Shown: piece by piece, positions 6,782 through 14,627 of the stretch
Layout: the number at the start of each line of letters is the position of its first letter
Position numbering within the stretch: the first letter of the stretch is position 1
NCBI GenBank assembly: GCA_018817645.1
Contig: JAHITK010000025.1
Location: 1-34,487 of the forward strand
From: Patescibacteria group bacterium
Lineage (GTDB): Bacteria; Patescibacteriota; Minisyncoccia; Minisyncoccales; PEYH01
Direction of reading: 5' to 3'
Length of the DNA: 34,487 bases
Position numbers and translations under genes: made by a program
Notes under the pieces: generated by a model
The model's database searches: none
The model's input: the letters and a program-made list of their open reading frames with translations, nothing else
What the model was told of the DNA's origin: nothing

Positions 6782-9439
6782 TTGAAACAAGAGGGTTTTT
6801 CAACTAAAATAAAAAGAATGATTGCCAGATGGCATAATTTATCTTCGCCAGAGACGGTTAAGATTTTAGGGAGCGATATTAAAAGAGGATTGAAACAGAG
6901 CGAGGCGCTTGAGCGCCAAATTGAGTTTGGAAAAAATTCTTTGCCAAAAGAGAAACCGGCTCCTCGGTTTAAGATTTTTTTGAGCCAATTCCGCAGTCCG
7001 TTAATCTATATTCTTTTTATTGCCGGAGTAGTGGTTTTATTCTTGGGCGATTATACAGACAGCATAGTAATCTTCGGAGCAGTGATATTAAATACCCTGG
7101 TGGGTTTTATTCAGGAGCACAAGGCCTCCCGAGCCCTGTTTGAACTTAAAAAAGCGATTAAAGAACAAGCCAGGGTTTTAAGGCAGGGAAGCGTCAAAAT
7201 AATTGATTCGTCTGAAATAGTGCCAGGCGACATTTTTATTTTACAAGCCGGAGACAAGGTTCCGGCGGATGGAAGGATTATAGAATCCCATAATCTTAAG
7301 GTGAACGAAATGGCCCTGACCGGAGAATGGTTGGCAAGCGAGAAATCAGTTCAATTATTGAAAGAAGATGTTCCGCTAGCTGACAGAGATAATATGGTCT
7401 ATTTGGGAACCATAGCAGAAGAAGGAAAAGCAAGGGTTATTGCGACGGGAACCGGCTTGGGCACGGAAATCGGGAAAATTGCCGTGAGCTTGCGAAGCAT
7501 CAAAGAAGAGAAGACCCCTTACCAAAGAAAATTGAGTCATTTTTCAAAGATAATAGGCATTGCCATCGGGCTTGTCACTTTAGTCATTTTTTTTGAAGGA
7601 ATTTTAACGGGCGAAAATTTCCTCGAGATGTTTACCACCTCTATCGCCATGGCCGTAGCCGCTGTCCCGGAAGGGCTCCCGGTAGCGATGACCGTAATTT
7701 TGGCACTTGGGATGCAGAGAATTTTCAAGAAAAAAGGGTTGGCAAGAAAATTGGTGGCCGCGGAAACGCTTGGCAGCACCTCGGTTATCTGCACCGACAA
7801 AACAGCCACTCTGACCGAAGGGAAAATCAGCGTGAGCAAGATATTTGACGGCCAGAAAATATTAAGCGCTTCCAACCGGAATTTAATTGATAATTCTATC
7901 TATAAAATAGCGATGGTCTGCCATGAGGCATTCATAGAAAACATTCAGGAGGAGAAGGAAGATTGGGTGGTAAGGGGGAGGCCTACCGACCGGGCCATTC
8001 TCTTATTCGGTCTTGAATCAGGCGTTTCAAAAGAAGCGGTGGAGCAAGAACTGGTCAAGATAGATGAAATTCCTTTTGACAATAAGAGGAAATTTTTAGC
8101 CACCCTTCACAAGAAAGGAAAGGATAATTTTCTTTTTGTTTCCGGCGCGCCGGAGAATTTGCTGGCAATATCTAATTTAAATGAGAGCGCTAAAAAGAAA
8201 TGGGAGCAAAAGTTAGAGGAGCTTACCAGAGAAGGGCTTAGAGTGATTTGCCTGGCCAAGAAAAAGATTGCCCAAGACACCATTGTTGATTCAGAATTTA
8301 ATAATTTGGAAATTGTTTCCTTTTTGGGACTTTCAGACCCGTTAAGAAAAGACGCCAAAAAAGCCATAACAATCTGCCGGCAGGCCGGGTTAAAGATTAT
8401 TATGGTTACCGGAGACCATCGCCTAACTGCCGAGAGTATCGCCAAGCAATTAGGGTTTAAAATCTCCAAAGCAAGCGTTATTGAAGGGAAAGAATTGAGC
8501 CAGCTGTCGGATGAAGAGTTCCAAAAAAGAGTTAAGGATATACAAATTTATGCCCGAGTTGAACCGGAGCACAAAACAAGAATAGTCCGGGCCTGGCAGG
8601 CGAGAGGAGAGGTGGTGGCAATGACCGGGGACGGGATTAACGATGCCCCTGCCTTGAAGCAGGCCGATATCGGCGTTGCTCTTGGTTCCGGGACCAGGGT
8701 GGCGAAAGAGACCTCTGATTTAGTGCTTTTAAACAACAGCTTCCGTATTATTGTCTATGCCATAGAGGAAGGTCGGGCGATATTGGATAATATCAGGAAG
8801 GTAATCACTTATCTTTTAGCAGACAGCTTTACGGAAGTGATTTTGATAGGAGGAAGTATGTTGATGGCCAAAATATCCGGCCAGCCCTGGTTTTTGCCCC
8901 TTACGGCAGTGCAGATACTGTGGGTTAATTTAATAGAAGACGGGCCTCCGAGCTTGGCGCTTGCCTTTGAGCCGAAAGAAAACGATTTAATGAAATTTAA
9001 ACCCAAAGGACACAGGGGGAAATTGCTGACCAGGGAAATGAAAATAATAATTTTCACAATCGGGATAGCAACTGATTTGTTGCTTTTAGGTCTCTTTGCC
9101 TGGTTCTGGCTGAGAGGGCTGGATGTAAGATACATAAGGACTATGGTTTTTGCGGCCTTGGCCATTGATTCGCTTATCTATGTATTTTCCTGCAAGAGCT
9201 TGAGAAAAGGTCTGTTTCATATTAATATATTATCTAATGGGGTTTTAATCGGCGGATGGATTTTTGGAATGGCGGCTTTGATAGGAGCCATCCACCTGCC
9301 GGCGCTTAATCATCTGCTGGGCACAATCCCGCTCCATTTTGCGGACTGGTACATTCTGTTAAGTTTGGGGATTGTAGAATTACTGCTGATTGAAACAGTA
9401 AAACATTATTTTATTACCCGTCATCAGACCGAAAAATAA
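6782..9439 (+). CDS. P-type cation-transporting ATPase, Ca2+ (P2A) type
   Basis: An 885-residue integral-membrane pump that would export Ca2+ or a related cation using ATP. Visible in order: N-terminal cation-ATPase domain (HNLSSPETVKILGSD), A-domain loop ALTGEW, M4 PEGLPVAMTV, phosphorylation site CTDKTATLTEG, P-domain MVTGDHRLTAESIAKQLG and TGDGINDAPALKQADIGVALG, and M6 NLIEDGPPSLAL. The PEGLP and NLxxDG sites fit the Ca2+-binding helices of SERCA-like pumps. Two signature loops are unusual: DKTAT instead of DKTGT, and TGEW instead of TGES. The TTG at 6782 is a weak start; ATG at 6818 is an alternative. A Na+/Ca2+ antiporter gene follows, which supports a calcium role. Confidence 0.9.
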   Translation: MKQEGFSTKIKRMIARWHNLSSPETVKILGSDIKRGLKQSEALERQIEFGKNSLPKEKPAPRFKIFLSQFRSPLIYILFIAGVVVLFLGDYTDSIVIFGAVILNTLVGFIQEHKASRALFELKKAIKEQARVLRQGSVKIIDSSEIVPGDIFILQAGDKVPADGRIIESHNLKVNEMALTGEWLASEKSVQLLKEDVPLADRDNMVYLGTIAEEGKARVIATGTGLGTEIGKIAVSLRSIKEEKTPYQRKLSHFSKIIGIAIGLVTLVIFFEGILTGENFLEMFTTSIAMAVAAVPEGLPVAMTVILALGMQRIFKKKGLARKLVAAETLGSTSVICTDKTATLTEGKISVSKIFDGQKILSASNRNLIDNSIYKIAMVCHEAFIENIQEEKEDWVVRGRPTDRAILLFGLESGVSKEAVEQELVKIDEIPFDNKRKFLATLHKKGKDNFLFVSGAPENLLAISNLNESAKKKWEQKLEELTREGLRVICLAKKKIAQDTIVDSEFNNLEIVSFLGLSDPLRKDAKKAITICRQAGLKIIMVTGDHRLTAESIAKQLGFKISKASVIEGKELSQLSDEEFQKRVKDIQIYARVEPEHKTRIVRAWQARGEVVAMTGDGINDAPALKQADIGVALGSGTRVAKETSDLVLLNNSFRIIVYAIEEGRAILDNIRKVITYLLADSFTEVILIGGSMLMAKISGQPWFLPLTAVQILWVNLIEDGPPSLALAFEPKENDLMKFKPKGHRGKLLTREMKIIIFTIGIATDLLLLGLFAWFWLRGLDVRYIRTMVFAALAIDSLIYVFSCKSLRKGLFHINILSNGVLIGGWIFGMAALIGAIHLPALNHLLGTIPLHFADWYILLSLGIVELLLIETVKHYFITRHQTEK

Positions 9440-9489
9440 TTAACCAGCGGTTCTTAATTAATAATTAATAATTAATTATTAATAGACAG
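9440..9489. other. AT-rich intergenic repeat
   Basis: TAATTAATAATTAATAATT-type short repeats fill the 50 bases between the ATPase and the antiporter. They can form a weak hairpin and contain TATTAAT-like boxes, but no clear promoter. Confidence 0.4.
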
Positions 9490-10449
9490 ATGCATTTCGG
9501 ACTATACATCTTATTTTTCGCAGCGGCCGGCCTGATTTTAGCCAAAGCCGGAACCTGGACAGTGAACAGCTTGTTGAAAATTGCCAAATTCCTGAAATGG
9601 AAGAAGTTTATTGTCGCCACCATCTTAATGGGGTTTCTAAGCTCTATGCCGGAATTTTTTGTGGGAATCACCTCGGCGGCGACGAGAAAATCAGAATTAT
9701 CTTTCGGCAACATTATCGGCGCTAATATTATTTTATTAACCTTGGTAATCGGAGTGGCCGTTCTTTTGGGCGGAAAGCTCAAGCTTAAAGATAGGGCGCT
9801 GAATAAGTCAATGCTATTCGCTTCTCTATATGCTTTACTGCCGCTGCTTTTATTGATAGATGGGGAGATTTCCCGGGGGGACGGCGTAATTCTGATTTTG
9901 GCGATGATATTTTATTTGCGGGAATTATTTTTAAGACAAAAACAAGTGAGGGAACGATTTTTGGACGGGGGCGAGGATATCGGCGAGGAGTTCCGGATTT
10001 TTTTCAAGAATTTAGTTGTTTTCCTTTTCGGACTAACTTTGATGATTTTGAGCGCGGAATTGATGGTTTTTTCCGCTGGCCGGTTAGCTCTTGTCTTTAA
10101 TATTCCGCTTGTTTTGATAGGCGTGCTGGGAGTCGCATTAGGCACCTCGCTGCCCGAAGTAAGCTTTGGGATTAGGTCAGCCCTTATGAAAGAAAAAGAC
10201 CTGGTTCTTGGCAATGTTTTTGGTTCTGTTATTATTAATTCCACCTTTATCTTAGGCATAGTTGCCCTCATCTCTCCCTTCCGGATTTATGATTTGCCGT
10301 TGTATATAGATGGATTTATTTTCACCGGATTTGTGGTGTTGATTTTCCTTATTTTCGCCAAGACAAAGGAGGAAATCAGCCGGCGAGAGGCGAAATTCCT
10401 TTTGTTTCTGTACGCGCTGTTTTTTGTGGTTCAGCTTTTCCTGAAATAA
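9490..10449 (+). CDS. Sodium/calcium exchanger-family antiporter
   Basis: The 319-residue protein has the two inverted alpha repeats of the CaCA superfamily. Repeat 1 is SSMPEFFVGITSAA with GNIIGANI (about residues 51-83). Repeat 2 is GTSLPEVSFGIRSA with GNVFGSVIINS (about 219-254). The glutamates in MPE and LPE are the expected Ca2+ ligands, and about ten hydrophobic segments are visible. It would exchange Na+ (or H+) for Ca2+ across the membrane. It follows the P-type ATPase in the same direction, so the two could form a calcium-efflux unit. Confidence 0.92.
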   Translation: MHFGLYILFFAAAGLILAKAGTWTVNSLLKIAKFLKWKKFIVATILMGFLSSMPEFFVGITSAATRKSELSFGNIIGANIILLTLVIGVAVLLGGKLKLKDRALNKSMLFASLYALLPLLLLIDGEISRGDGVILILAMIFYLRELFLRQKQVRERFLDGGEDIGEEFRIFFKNLVVFLFGLTLMILSAELMVFSAGRLALVFNIPLVLIGVLGVALGTSLPEVSFGIRSALMKEKDLVLGNVFGSVIINSTFILGIVALISPFRIYDLPLYIDGFIFTGFVVLIFLIFAKTKEEISRREAKFLLFLYALFFVVQLFLK

Positions 10450-10487
10450 CTTGCAGATTTTCATTTTAATCCTTAAGATATATCCAT

Positions 10488-10688
10488 ATGGCTAAAAAAT
10501 TCAGAATAAATAAAAATAGGTGCATCGGCTGCGGAACCTGCGTTCAGTCCTGCGACAAAGCCACCAAATTAGGGGGCGATATGAAGGCAGAGATAATTGA
10601 CCAGGAAAAATTAGAAGAGTGTGGAGGGGCAAAAGTTTGTCCTTTTGGCGCCATTGAAGAAATCAGAGAAGATAAAACAAAAAAATAA
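10488..10688 (+). CDS. Small ferredoxin, 4Fe-4S type
   Basis: The 66-residue protein has the cluster motif RCIGCGTCVQSC at residues 12-23 and a closing CGGAKVCPFGAI at about residues 46-57. Three cysteines of the first block plus the CP cysteine make one [4Fe-4S] cluster. Two extra cysteines (the fourth of block one and the first of block two) could form a disulfide or a second partial site. It is a soluble electron carrier. It is 6 bases from the thioredoxin/CcdA-like gene, suggesting a shared redox role; that is inference. Confidence 0.92.
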   Translation: MAKKFRINKNRCIGCGTCVQSCDKATKLGGDMKAEIIDQEKLEECGGAKVCPFGAIEEIREDKTKK

Positions 10689-10694
10689 CTCTCT

Positions 10695-11912
10695 ATGTTT
10701 TTTCGAAACAATAAGATTAATAAAATCCTTATAGCCGGCATTTTTGCCGCGCTTTTGGGCGCTCTTGGTTTTGTCTCTCTTCCGGGGAAAGCGCTTTTGG
10801 CCGAGACAACAGGGGGCAGGATTGAAATGACTATCTTTTACAGCGAAACCTGCGTCCATTGCGTCCATGAAAAGGCCTTCCTGGAAGAATTAGAGGAACG
10901 ATACCCCAATTTTACTGCCAATGAATTCCTGATTTCTAACAGCGAGAATCATCTGTTATTAGCCGACCTTTATGAGAGATACGAAGTGCCCCAAAGCGTT
11001 CAAGGGTTTGTGCCTATAAGCTTTGTCGGAGAAAAGTATTTCCTGGGATATACCGATGACGAGACCACTGGCAAAGAAATTGAGGATTATATTATTTCTT
11101 TGATAAACGCCGGAGGCGATTCTTCTGTTGCGGGCGAAGAACCGATAAGAATTCCGGTTTTCGGCTGGGAAATTTATCCGTCTAAATTATCGCCATTGCC
11201 CTTAGCGATTGTCTTAGGGACATTAGACGGATTTAATGCCTGCGCGATGGTCGCCCTGGGATTTCTTTTGGCTGTTTTAGTCGCTACCGGCGTCAGGGGC
11301 AGGGTGATAATAATCGGAGGAACTTTTATTTTGGTTTCCGGCATTGTTTATTTTTTATTTGTGGCCGCTTGGTTGAATTTACTGCTGGTTTCCAAACATC
11401 TCCAATTAATCACGACTCTGGTTGGCGTTGTCATCATTGTTTTTTCTATTTTCCTGTTAAAGGATTATATATATGGAGCAGCATGCAAGCTTTGCGAGAT
11501 TAGGCCGGCCAAAAGAAAGATTTTTACCCGGGCCCAGAAAAAACTTTTGGACACAATGAAAAAGATTGTCGCCAGCAACGGCTCTCTGCCGGTGTTGCTT
11601 TTGGGCGTGGTGGCAGTGGCAGCCGGAGTTAACTCGGTGGAACTGGTTTGTTCCTTTGGATTCCCGCTGGCCTTTACTAATGTTTTGAGCGATTTGAATT
11701 TATCCATTTTTTCCCGCTATATTTATATCTTGATTTATATCCTTTTCTATATGCTTGATGATTTCATCATTTTCCTGATAGCGGTTTTTACCTTGAAAAT
11801 CACCGGGGTCTCGCAAAAATATCTTAAAACCGTAAAATTAATCTCGGCCATCGTGCTTTTAGCCCTTGGTGTTATAATGATATTGAACCCCGGATTGTTG
11901 GGCTCTCTCTAA
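10695..11912 (+). CDS. Thioredoxin-fold/CcdA-like thiol-disulfide membrane protein
   Basis: A 405-residue two-part protein. After an N-terminal helix or signal (about residues 10-34) comes a thioredoxin/glutaredoxin-like domain with active site SETCVHCVHEK (CxxC near residues 53-56) and the cis-Pro-like VPISFVG. From about residue 155 follow six or so membrane helices resembling CcdA/DsbD, each half containing one buried cysteine (LDGFNACAMVALGF and VNSVELVCSFGFPLAF). In DsbD-like proteins this cysteine pair carries electrons across the membrane to the thioredoxin domain. The domain order (soluble first) and the adjoining ferredoxin suggest a route for reducing power to the cell surface. Confidence 0.85.
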   Translation: MFFRNNKINKILIAGIFAALLGALGFVSLPGKALLAETTGGRIEMTIFYSETCVHCVHEKAFLEELEERYPNFTANEFLISNSENHLLLADLYERYEVPQSVQGFVPISFVGEKYFLGYTDDETTGKEIEDYIISLINAGGDSSVAGEEPIRIPVFGWEIYPSKLSPLPLAIVLGTLDGFNACAMVALGFLLAVLVATGVRGRVIIIGGTFILVSGIVYFLFVAAWLNLLLVSKHLQLITTLVGVVIIVFSIFLLKDYIYGAACKLCEIRPAKRKIFTRAQKKLLDTMKKIVASNGSLPVLLLGVVAVAAGVNSVELVCSFGFPLAFTNVLSDLNLSIFSRYIYILIYILFYMLDDFIIFLIAVFTLKITGVSQKYLKTVKLISAIVLLALGVIMILNPGLLGSL

Positions 11913-11935
11913 TTAATCATTAAGTGTTAGTTAAG

Positions 11936-11995
11936 TGTTAGGGTGCGACCCTAACAATGGCGTCCTAACAACGATGTTAGGGTGCGACCCTAACA
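11936..11995. repeat. Two identical 21-bp palindromes
   Basis: A perfect palindrome with arms TGTTAGGGT/ACCCTAACA around GCG occurs at 11936-11956 and again at 11975-11995, and half-copies (CCTAACAA, CCCTAACAAT) lie beside them. They are in the spacer between the CcdA-like gene and the SDR gene and could be tandem terminator hairpins, protein-binding sites or small mobile repeats. Confidence 0.75.
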
Positions 11996-12079
11996 ATTTA
12001 CCCTAACAATTTAGTAATCATTAATCATCTGCTCGCAATGCTCTCCGTCCAGGAAGGGTTGCAGGCGGGTTATTCTAAT

Positions 12080-12841
12080 ATGTTTAATTTAAACGAAAAA
12101 GTGGCAATAGTTACGGGCGCCAGAAGGGGAATGGGCAGAACTCATGCTTTGCTTTTGGCCCAAGCCGAGGCAAAAGTGGTGGTAAGCGATATTGACCTAA
12201 AAGAGTGTGAACAAGTGGTCGCAGAAATTAAAAAGGCAGGCGGAGAGGCCATAGCAGTTAAGTGTGATGTGACCAATAAAAAAGACATAGATAATATGGT
12301 GGCGAAGACCGTAGAGCAGTTTGGCAAAATAGATATCTTGGTGAATAATGCCGGCATTTGTCAATTCAAGCCCTTTATTGATTTGACTGACGATGATTGG
12401 GACAAGACGATTGATATTAATTTAAGGGGCTATTATTGGTGCGCCAAGGCAGTGGTTCCGGAAATGATAAAACAGAAATACGGCCGGATAATCAATATCG
12501 CCTCAATCGCTGCTGGCCAGGTGGGAGTGGGTTTTCAGGGCCTAACCCATTACTGCGCTTCCAAGGGAGGAATAGTTGCCTTTACTGAGGCATTGGCCTT
12601 GGAATTGGCTCCTTACAATATCACGGTCAACGCCATTGCCCCGGGCGTCATAGATACTCCAATGGCGGCCTCGATTAAGACAGACCCAAAAGCATACGAA
12701 GCCAGTATGGCGAGAATTCCGCTTAAAAGAATGGGCAAGCCGGAAGAGGTTTCAGGCCTGGTGGTGTTTTTGGCCTCTGACGAGTCCTCATATATTACCG
12801 GGGATTTCATAGTGGCGGACGGGGGGTATCTGTCAACCTAA
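12080..12841 (+). CDS. Short-chain dehydrogenase/reductase (FabG-like)
   Basis: A 253-residue classical SDR. The NAD(P)-binding TGARRGMGR lies at about residues 12-20, NNAG at about 87-90, the catalytic Ser in NIASIAAG, and Tyr-x3-Lys in HYCASKGG; the family's IAPGVIDTPM and ITGDFIVADGGY follow. An acidic residue after beta-2 (VVSDIDL) favours NAD(H). The substrate is unknown: 3-oxoacyl-ACP reductase is the closest familiar pattern, but sugar or alcohol dehydrogenation is as likely. The ATG at 12080 is chosen because it begins just before the first beta strand; the ORF track start lies 14 codons upstream without family similarity. Confidence 0.88.
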   Translation: MFNLNEKVAIVTGARRGMGRTHALLLAQAEAKVVVSDIDLKECEQVVAEIKKAGGEAIAVKCDVTNKKDIDNMVAKTVEQFGKIDILVNNAGICQFKPFIDLTDDDWDKTIDINLRGYYWCAKAVVPEMIKQKYGRIINIASIAAGQVGVGFQGLTHYCASKGGIVAFTEALALELAPYNITVNAIAPGVIDTPMAASIKTDPKAYEASMARIPLKRMGKPEEVSGLVVFLASDESSYITGDFIVADGGYLST

Positions 12842-12962
12842 GTTAAAAGTCCAAAATCCAAAGTCACCCGCCCGCCTCGCTCTCTGCCCGCAACTGCTGT
12901 AGTTTTGCAGGCGGGCGCGAGCAATCTCGCTTGCGAAGCGTGGCGGGCGGGAAGTTAAAAGT
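12841..12962. repeat. GC-rich palindromic element flanked by direct repeats
   Basis: An island with outer arms CCCGCCCGCC (12867-12876) and GGCGGGCGGG (12942-12951) and inner inverted repeats GCCCGC/GCGGGC lies between two copies of AGTTAAAAGT (12841-12850 and 12953-12962). The arrangement resembles a small non-autonomous insertion with a duplicated target, though the flanks also resemble the local AACTTTTAACTTTT repeat. No ORF is present. Confidence 0.6.
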
Positions 12963-13024
12963 TAAAACCGTTGAGGGATTCCCGGCGGTTTTGATTTTTG
13001 GAGGATTATGGATAGAATAGAGAA

Positions 13025-13888
13025 ATGATAAACAAAAGAACAATTTTGACAATTCTGATTGTCTTAAATATTTTTTCCTGGCTGGTGGTTTGGGAGATAA
13101 GCAAAGAGAGGGGATTGGAAATTTGTTTTTTTGACGTGGGGCAGGGCGATAGTATTTTTATTGAGGGCCCGCAAAGGCAGCAGATTTTGATTGACGGGGG
13201 ACCGGATAATTCTGTCATTGAAAAATTAGAGTCAAAGATGCCTTTCTGGGACCGGACCATTGATTTAGTTGTGCTTACCCATCCTGATAAAGACCATTTG
13301 TTCGGTCTGATTGAGACATTAAAGAGATACAAAATAAAAAATATTTTATGGACCGGAGTGAATAGCGACAGCGCTCTTTTCCAAGAATGGAAGAAGGCGA
13401 TAGAAAAAGAAGGAGCGAATATCTGGATTGCCAAGCAGGGCCTGAATATCGATATTTCGATATATCGATATATCAATGTGCTGTATCCCTTTGAAGGGCT
13501 GGAAGACAGGAGTGTCAGCAACCTTAACGACACCTCCATTGTCTTGATGTTGGACAGCAATGGCGAAAGAATTTTATTGCCCGGCGACGCCTCAAGCCAG
13601 ACAGAGAATTTGCTCATTGAAAACAATCTGCCCATTAGCGCGGACATTTTAAAAATCGCCCATCACGGAAGCAAGTATTCCAGTTCTGATGATTTTCTAA
13701 AAGCCGTTAATCCGAGCGTGGCGGTGATTTCGGTCGGCGAAAATAATCTCTATGGCCACCCGGCGCCCGAGGTCTTGGCAAGCTTAACAGATTCTGGTAT
13801 AAATATCTTACAAACAAGTAAGCAAAAAGATATATGTTTCATCCAAAAAAAGAAAGAACCCTTCTCATTATTAAGCCGGACGCGGTAA
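13025..13888 (+). CDS. ComEC-like metallo-beta-lactamase-fold hydrolase
   Basis: The 287-residue protein has one N-terminal membrane helix (about residues 7-25) followed by a metallo-beta-lactamase-fold domain of the ComEC/Rec2 C-terminal type. Motifs: FFDVGQGDSIFIEG, ILIDGGP, THPDKDH (the metal motif, as in ComEC SHPDADH), LLPGDAS, and KIAHHGSKYSSS. It lacks the multi-helix competence channel, so it is the stand-alone hydrolase version, probably facing outward and acting on a phosphodiester or nucleic acid; that is inference. Its 3' end overlaps the NDP kinase gene by 55 bases in another frame, a long overlap that suggests translational coupling. Confidence 0.88.
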   Translation: MINKRTILTILIVLNIFSWLVVWEISKERGLEICFFDVGQGDSIFIEGPQRQQILIDGGPDNSVIEKLESKMPFWDRTIDLVVLTHPDKDHLFGLIETLKRYKIKNILWTGVNSDSALFQEWKKAIEKEGANIWIAKQGLNIDISIYRYINVLYPFEGLEDRSVSNLNDTSIVLMLDSNGERILLPGDASSQTENLLIENNLPISADILKIAHHGSKYSSSDDFLKAVNPSVAVISVGENNLYGHPAPEVLASLTDSGINILQTSKQKDICFIQKKKEPFSLLSRTR

Positions 13889-14421
13889 AAAGAGGTTTAG
13901 CCGGAGAGATTATTTCCCGTCTTGAAAGACGGGGATTGAAAATTATTGCCTTAAGAATGTTTTTGGCTACCAAAGGACAGATAGACAATCATTACCCTAA
14001 GGACGAACAATGGATAAGGCGTTTGGGAGAAAAAACCCTTAAAAATTATCAAGAGTATAATATTGACGCCAAGAAAGAACTGGGGACCGATGACGCTCTG
14101 GAAATAGGGAAAATAGTGAGGAGCTGGCTGATTGATTTTCTCACTTCAGGCCCGATGGTAAAGATGGTGATAGAAGGCATCCACGCCATCAATATGGTTA
14201 GGAAAATAGCGGGCCCCACGATGCCGGCGCAGGCGGATATGGGCACTATCAGAGGGGATTTTTCCGTGGATGATTCCACCGCGGCGAACAAAGACAAGCG
14301 CTCGGTAAGAAATTTGGTCCACGCCTCGGAGACGCCGGAAGAAGCCAAGCACGAGATAGAATTTTGGCTTGTGCCTGATGAAATTTTTGATTATAAGCGG
14401 GCGGAAGACGATGTCATGTAG
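13834..14421 (+). CDS. ndk: Nucleoside diphosphate kinase, long form
   Basis: NDP kinase transfers the gamma phosphate of ATP to NDPs through a phosphohistidine. The start ERTLLIIKPDAVKRGL, the SGPMVKMVIEG block, GTIRGDFS and the catalytic histidine in RNLVHASE are all present. At 195 residues it is longer than the usual 140-150. An insert of about 30 residues follows NHYPKDEQW (roughly residues 55-90), and a shorter one lies just before the active His (DSTAANKDKRSVR). Both would sit near the active-site cleft or the oligomer interface. The gene begins inside the preceding hydrolase gene. Confidence 0.92.
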   Translation: MFHPKKERTLLIIKPDAVKRGLAGEIISRLERRGLKIIALRMFLATKGQIDNHYPKDEQWIRRLGEKTLKNYQEYNIDAKKELGTDDALEIGKIVRSWLIDFLTSGPMVKMVIEGIHAINMVRKIAGPTMPAQADMGTIRGDFSVDDSTAANKDKRSVRNLVHASETPEEAKHEIEFWLVPDEIFDYKRAEDDVM

Positions 14422-14434
14422 GGCTTTTCGAGAT

Positions 14435-14462
14435 TTGACACAAGTAGCCAAAATGATACAAT
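14435..14462 (+). promoter_or_regulatory. Sigma70-type promoter of the 6S-like RNA
   Basis: TTGACA (14435-14440), a 16-base spacer and TACAAT (14457-14462). A start 7 bases later falls at 14469, exactly the first base of the closing stem of the RNA below. Confidence 0.8.
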
Positions 14463-14468
14463 AAAAGC

Positions 14469-14610
14469 AGATCCTGTTCTAACTCTGAACGATTTTCCGG
14501 CACTACTTTTTTCTAAGGGAGCCCTATATCTGAATGTCCCTCGGGATATTCTTGCGGGCACCCACGCTAAACGTATCCCCGGAAAACATCAGAGCAAAAG
14601 AGCAGGATCT
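14469..14610 (+). ncRNA. Candidate 6S-like RNA or structured leader of iscS
   Basis: A 142-base gene-free stretch folds as one long rod. The closing stem AGATCCTGTTCT pairs with AGAGCAGGATCT (one G-U). Next come CTCTGA/TCAGAG and TTTTCCGG/CCGGAAAA, then a large open bubble, then an apical arm GGG-GCCC-ATATC/GATAT-GGGC-CCC. A closing stem, a central bubble and an apical hairpin behind a strong promoter are the layout of 6S RNA, which binds RNA polymerase by imitating an open promoter. I cannot align it to a 6S consensus. There is no terminator before iscS (start at 14628), so it could instead be a regulatory leader of the iscS operon. Confidence 0.5.
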
Positions 14611-14627
14611 ATTGGTTTATAAAAAAA

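Noticed and set aside
13441-13475. ATATCGATAT repeats inside the ComEC-like gene as a regulatory site
   Set aside because: They lie within a coding region that continues the domain without interruption (IDISIYRYINVL); most likely chance codon repetition.
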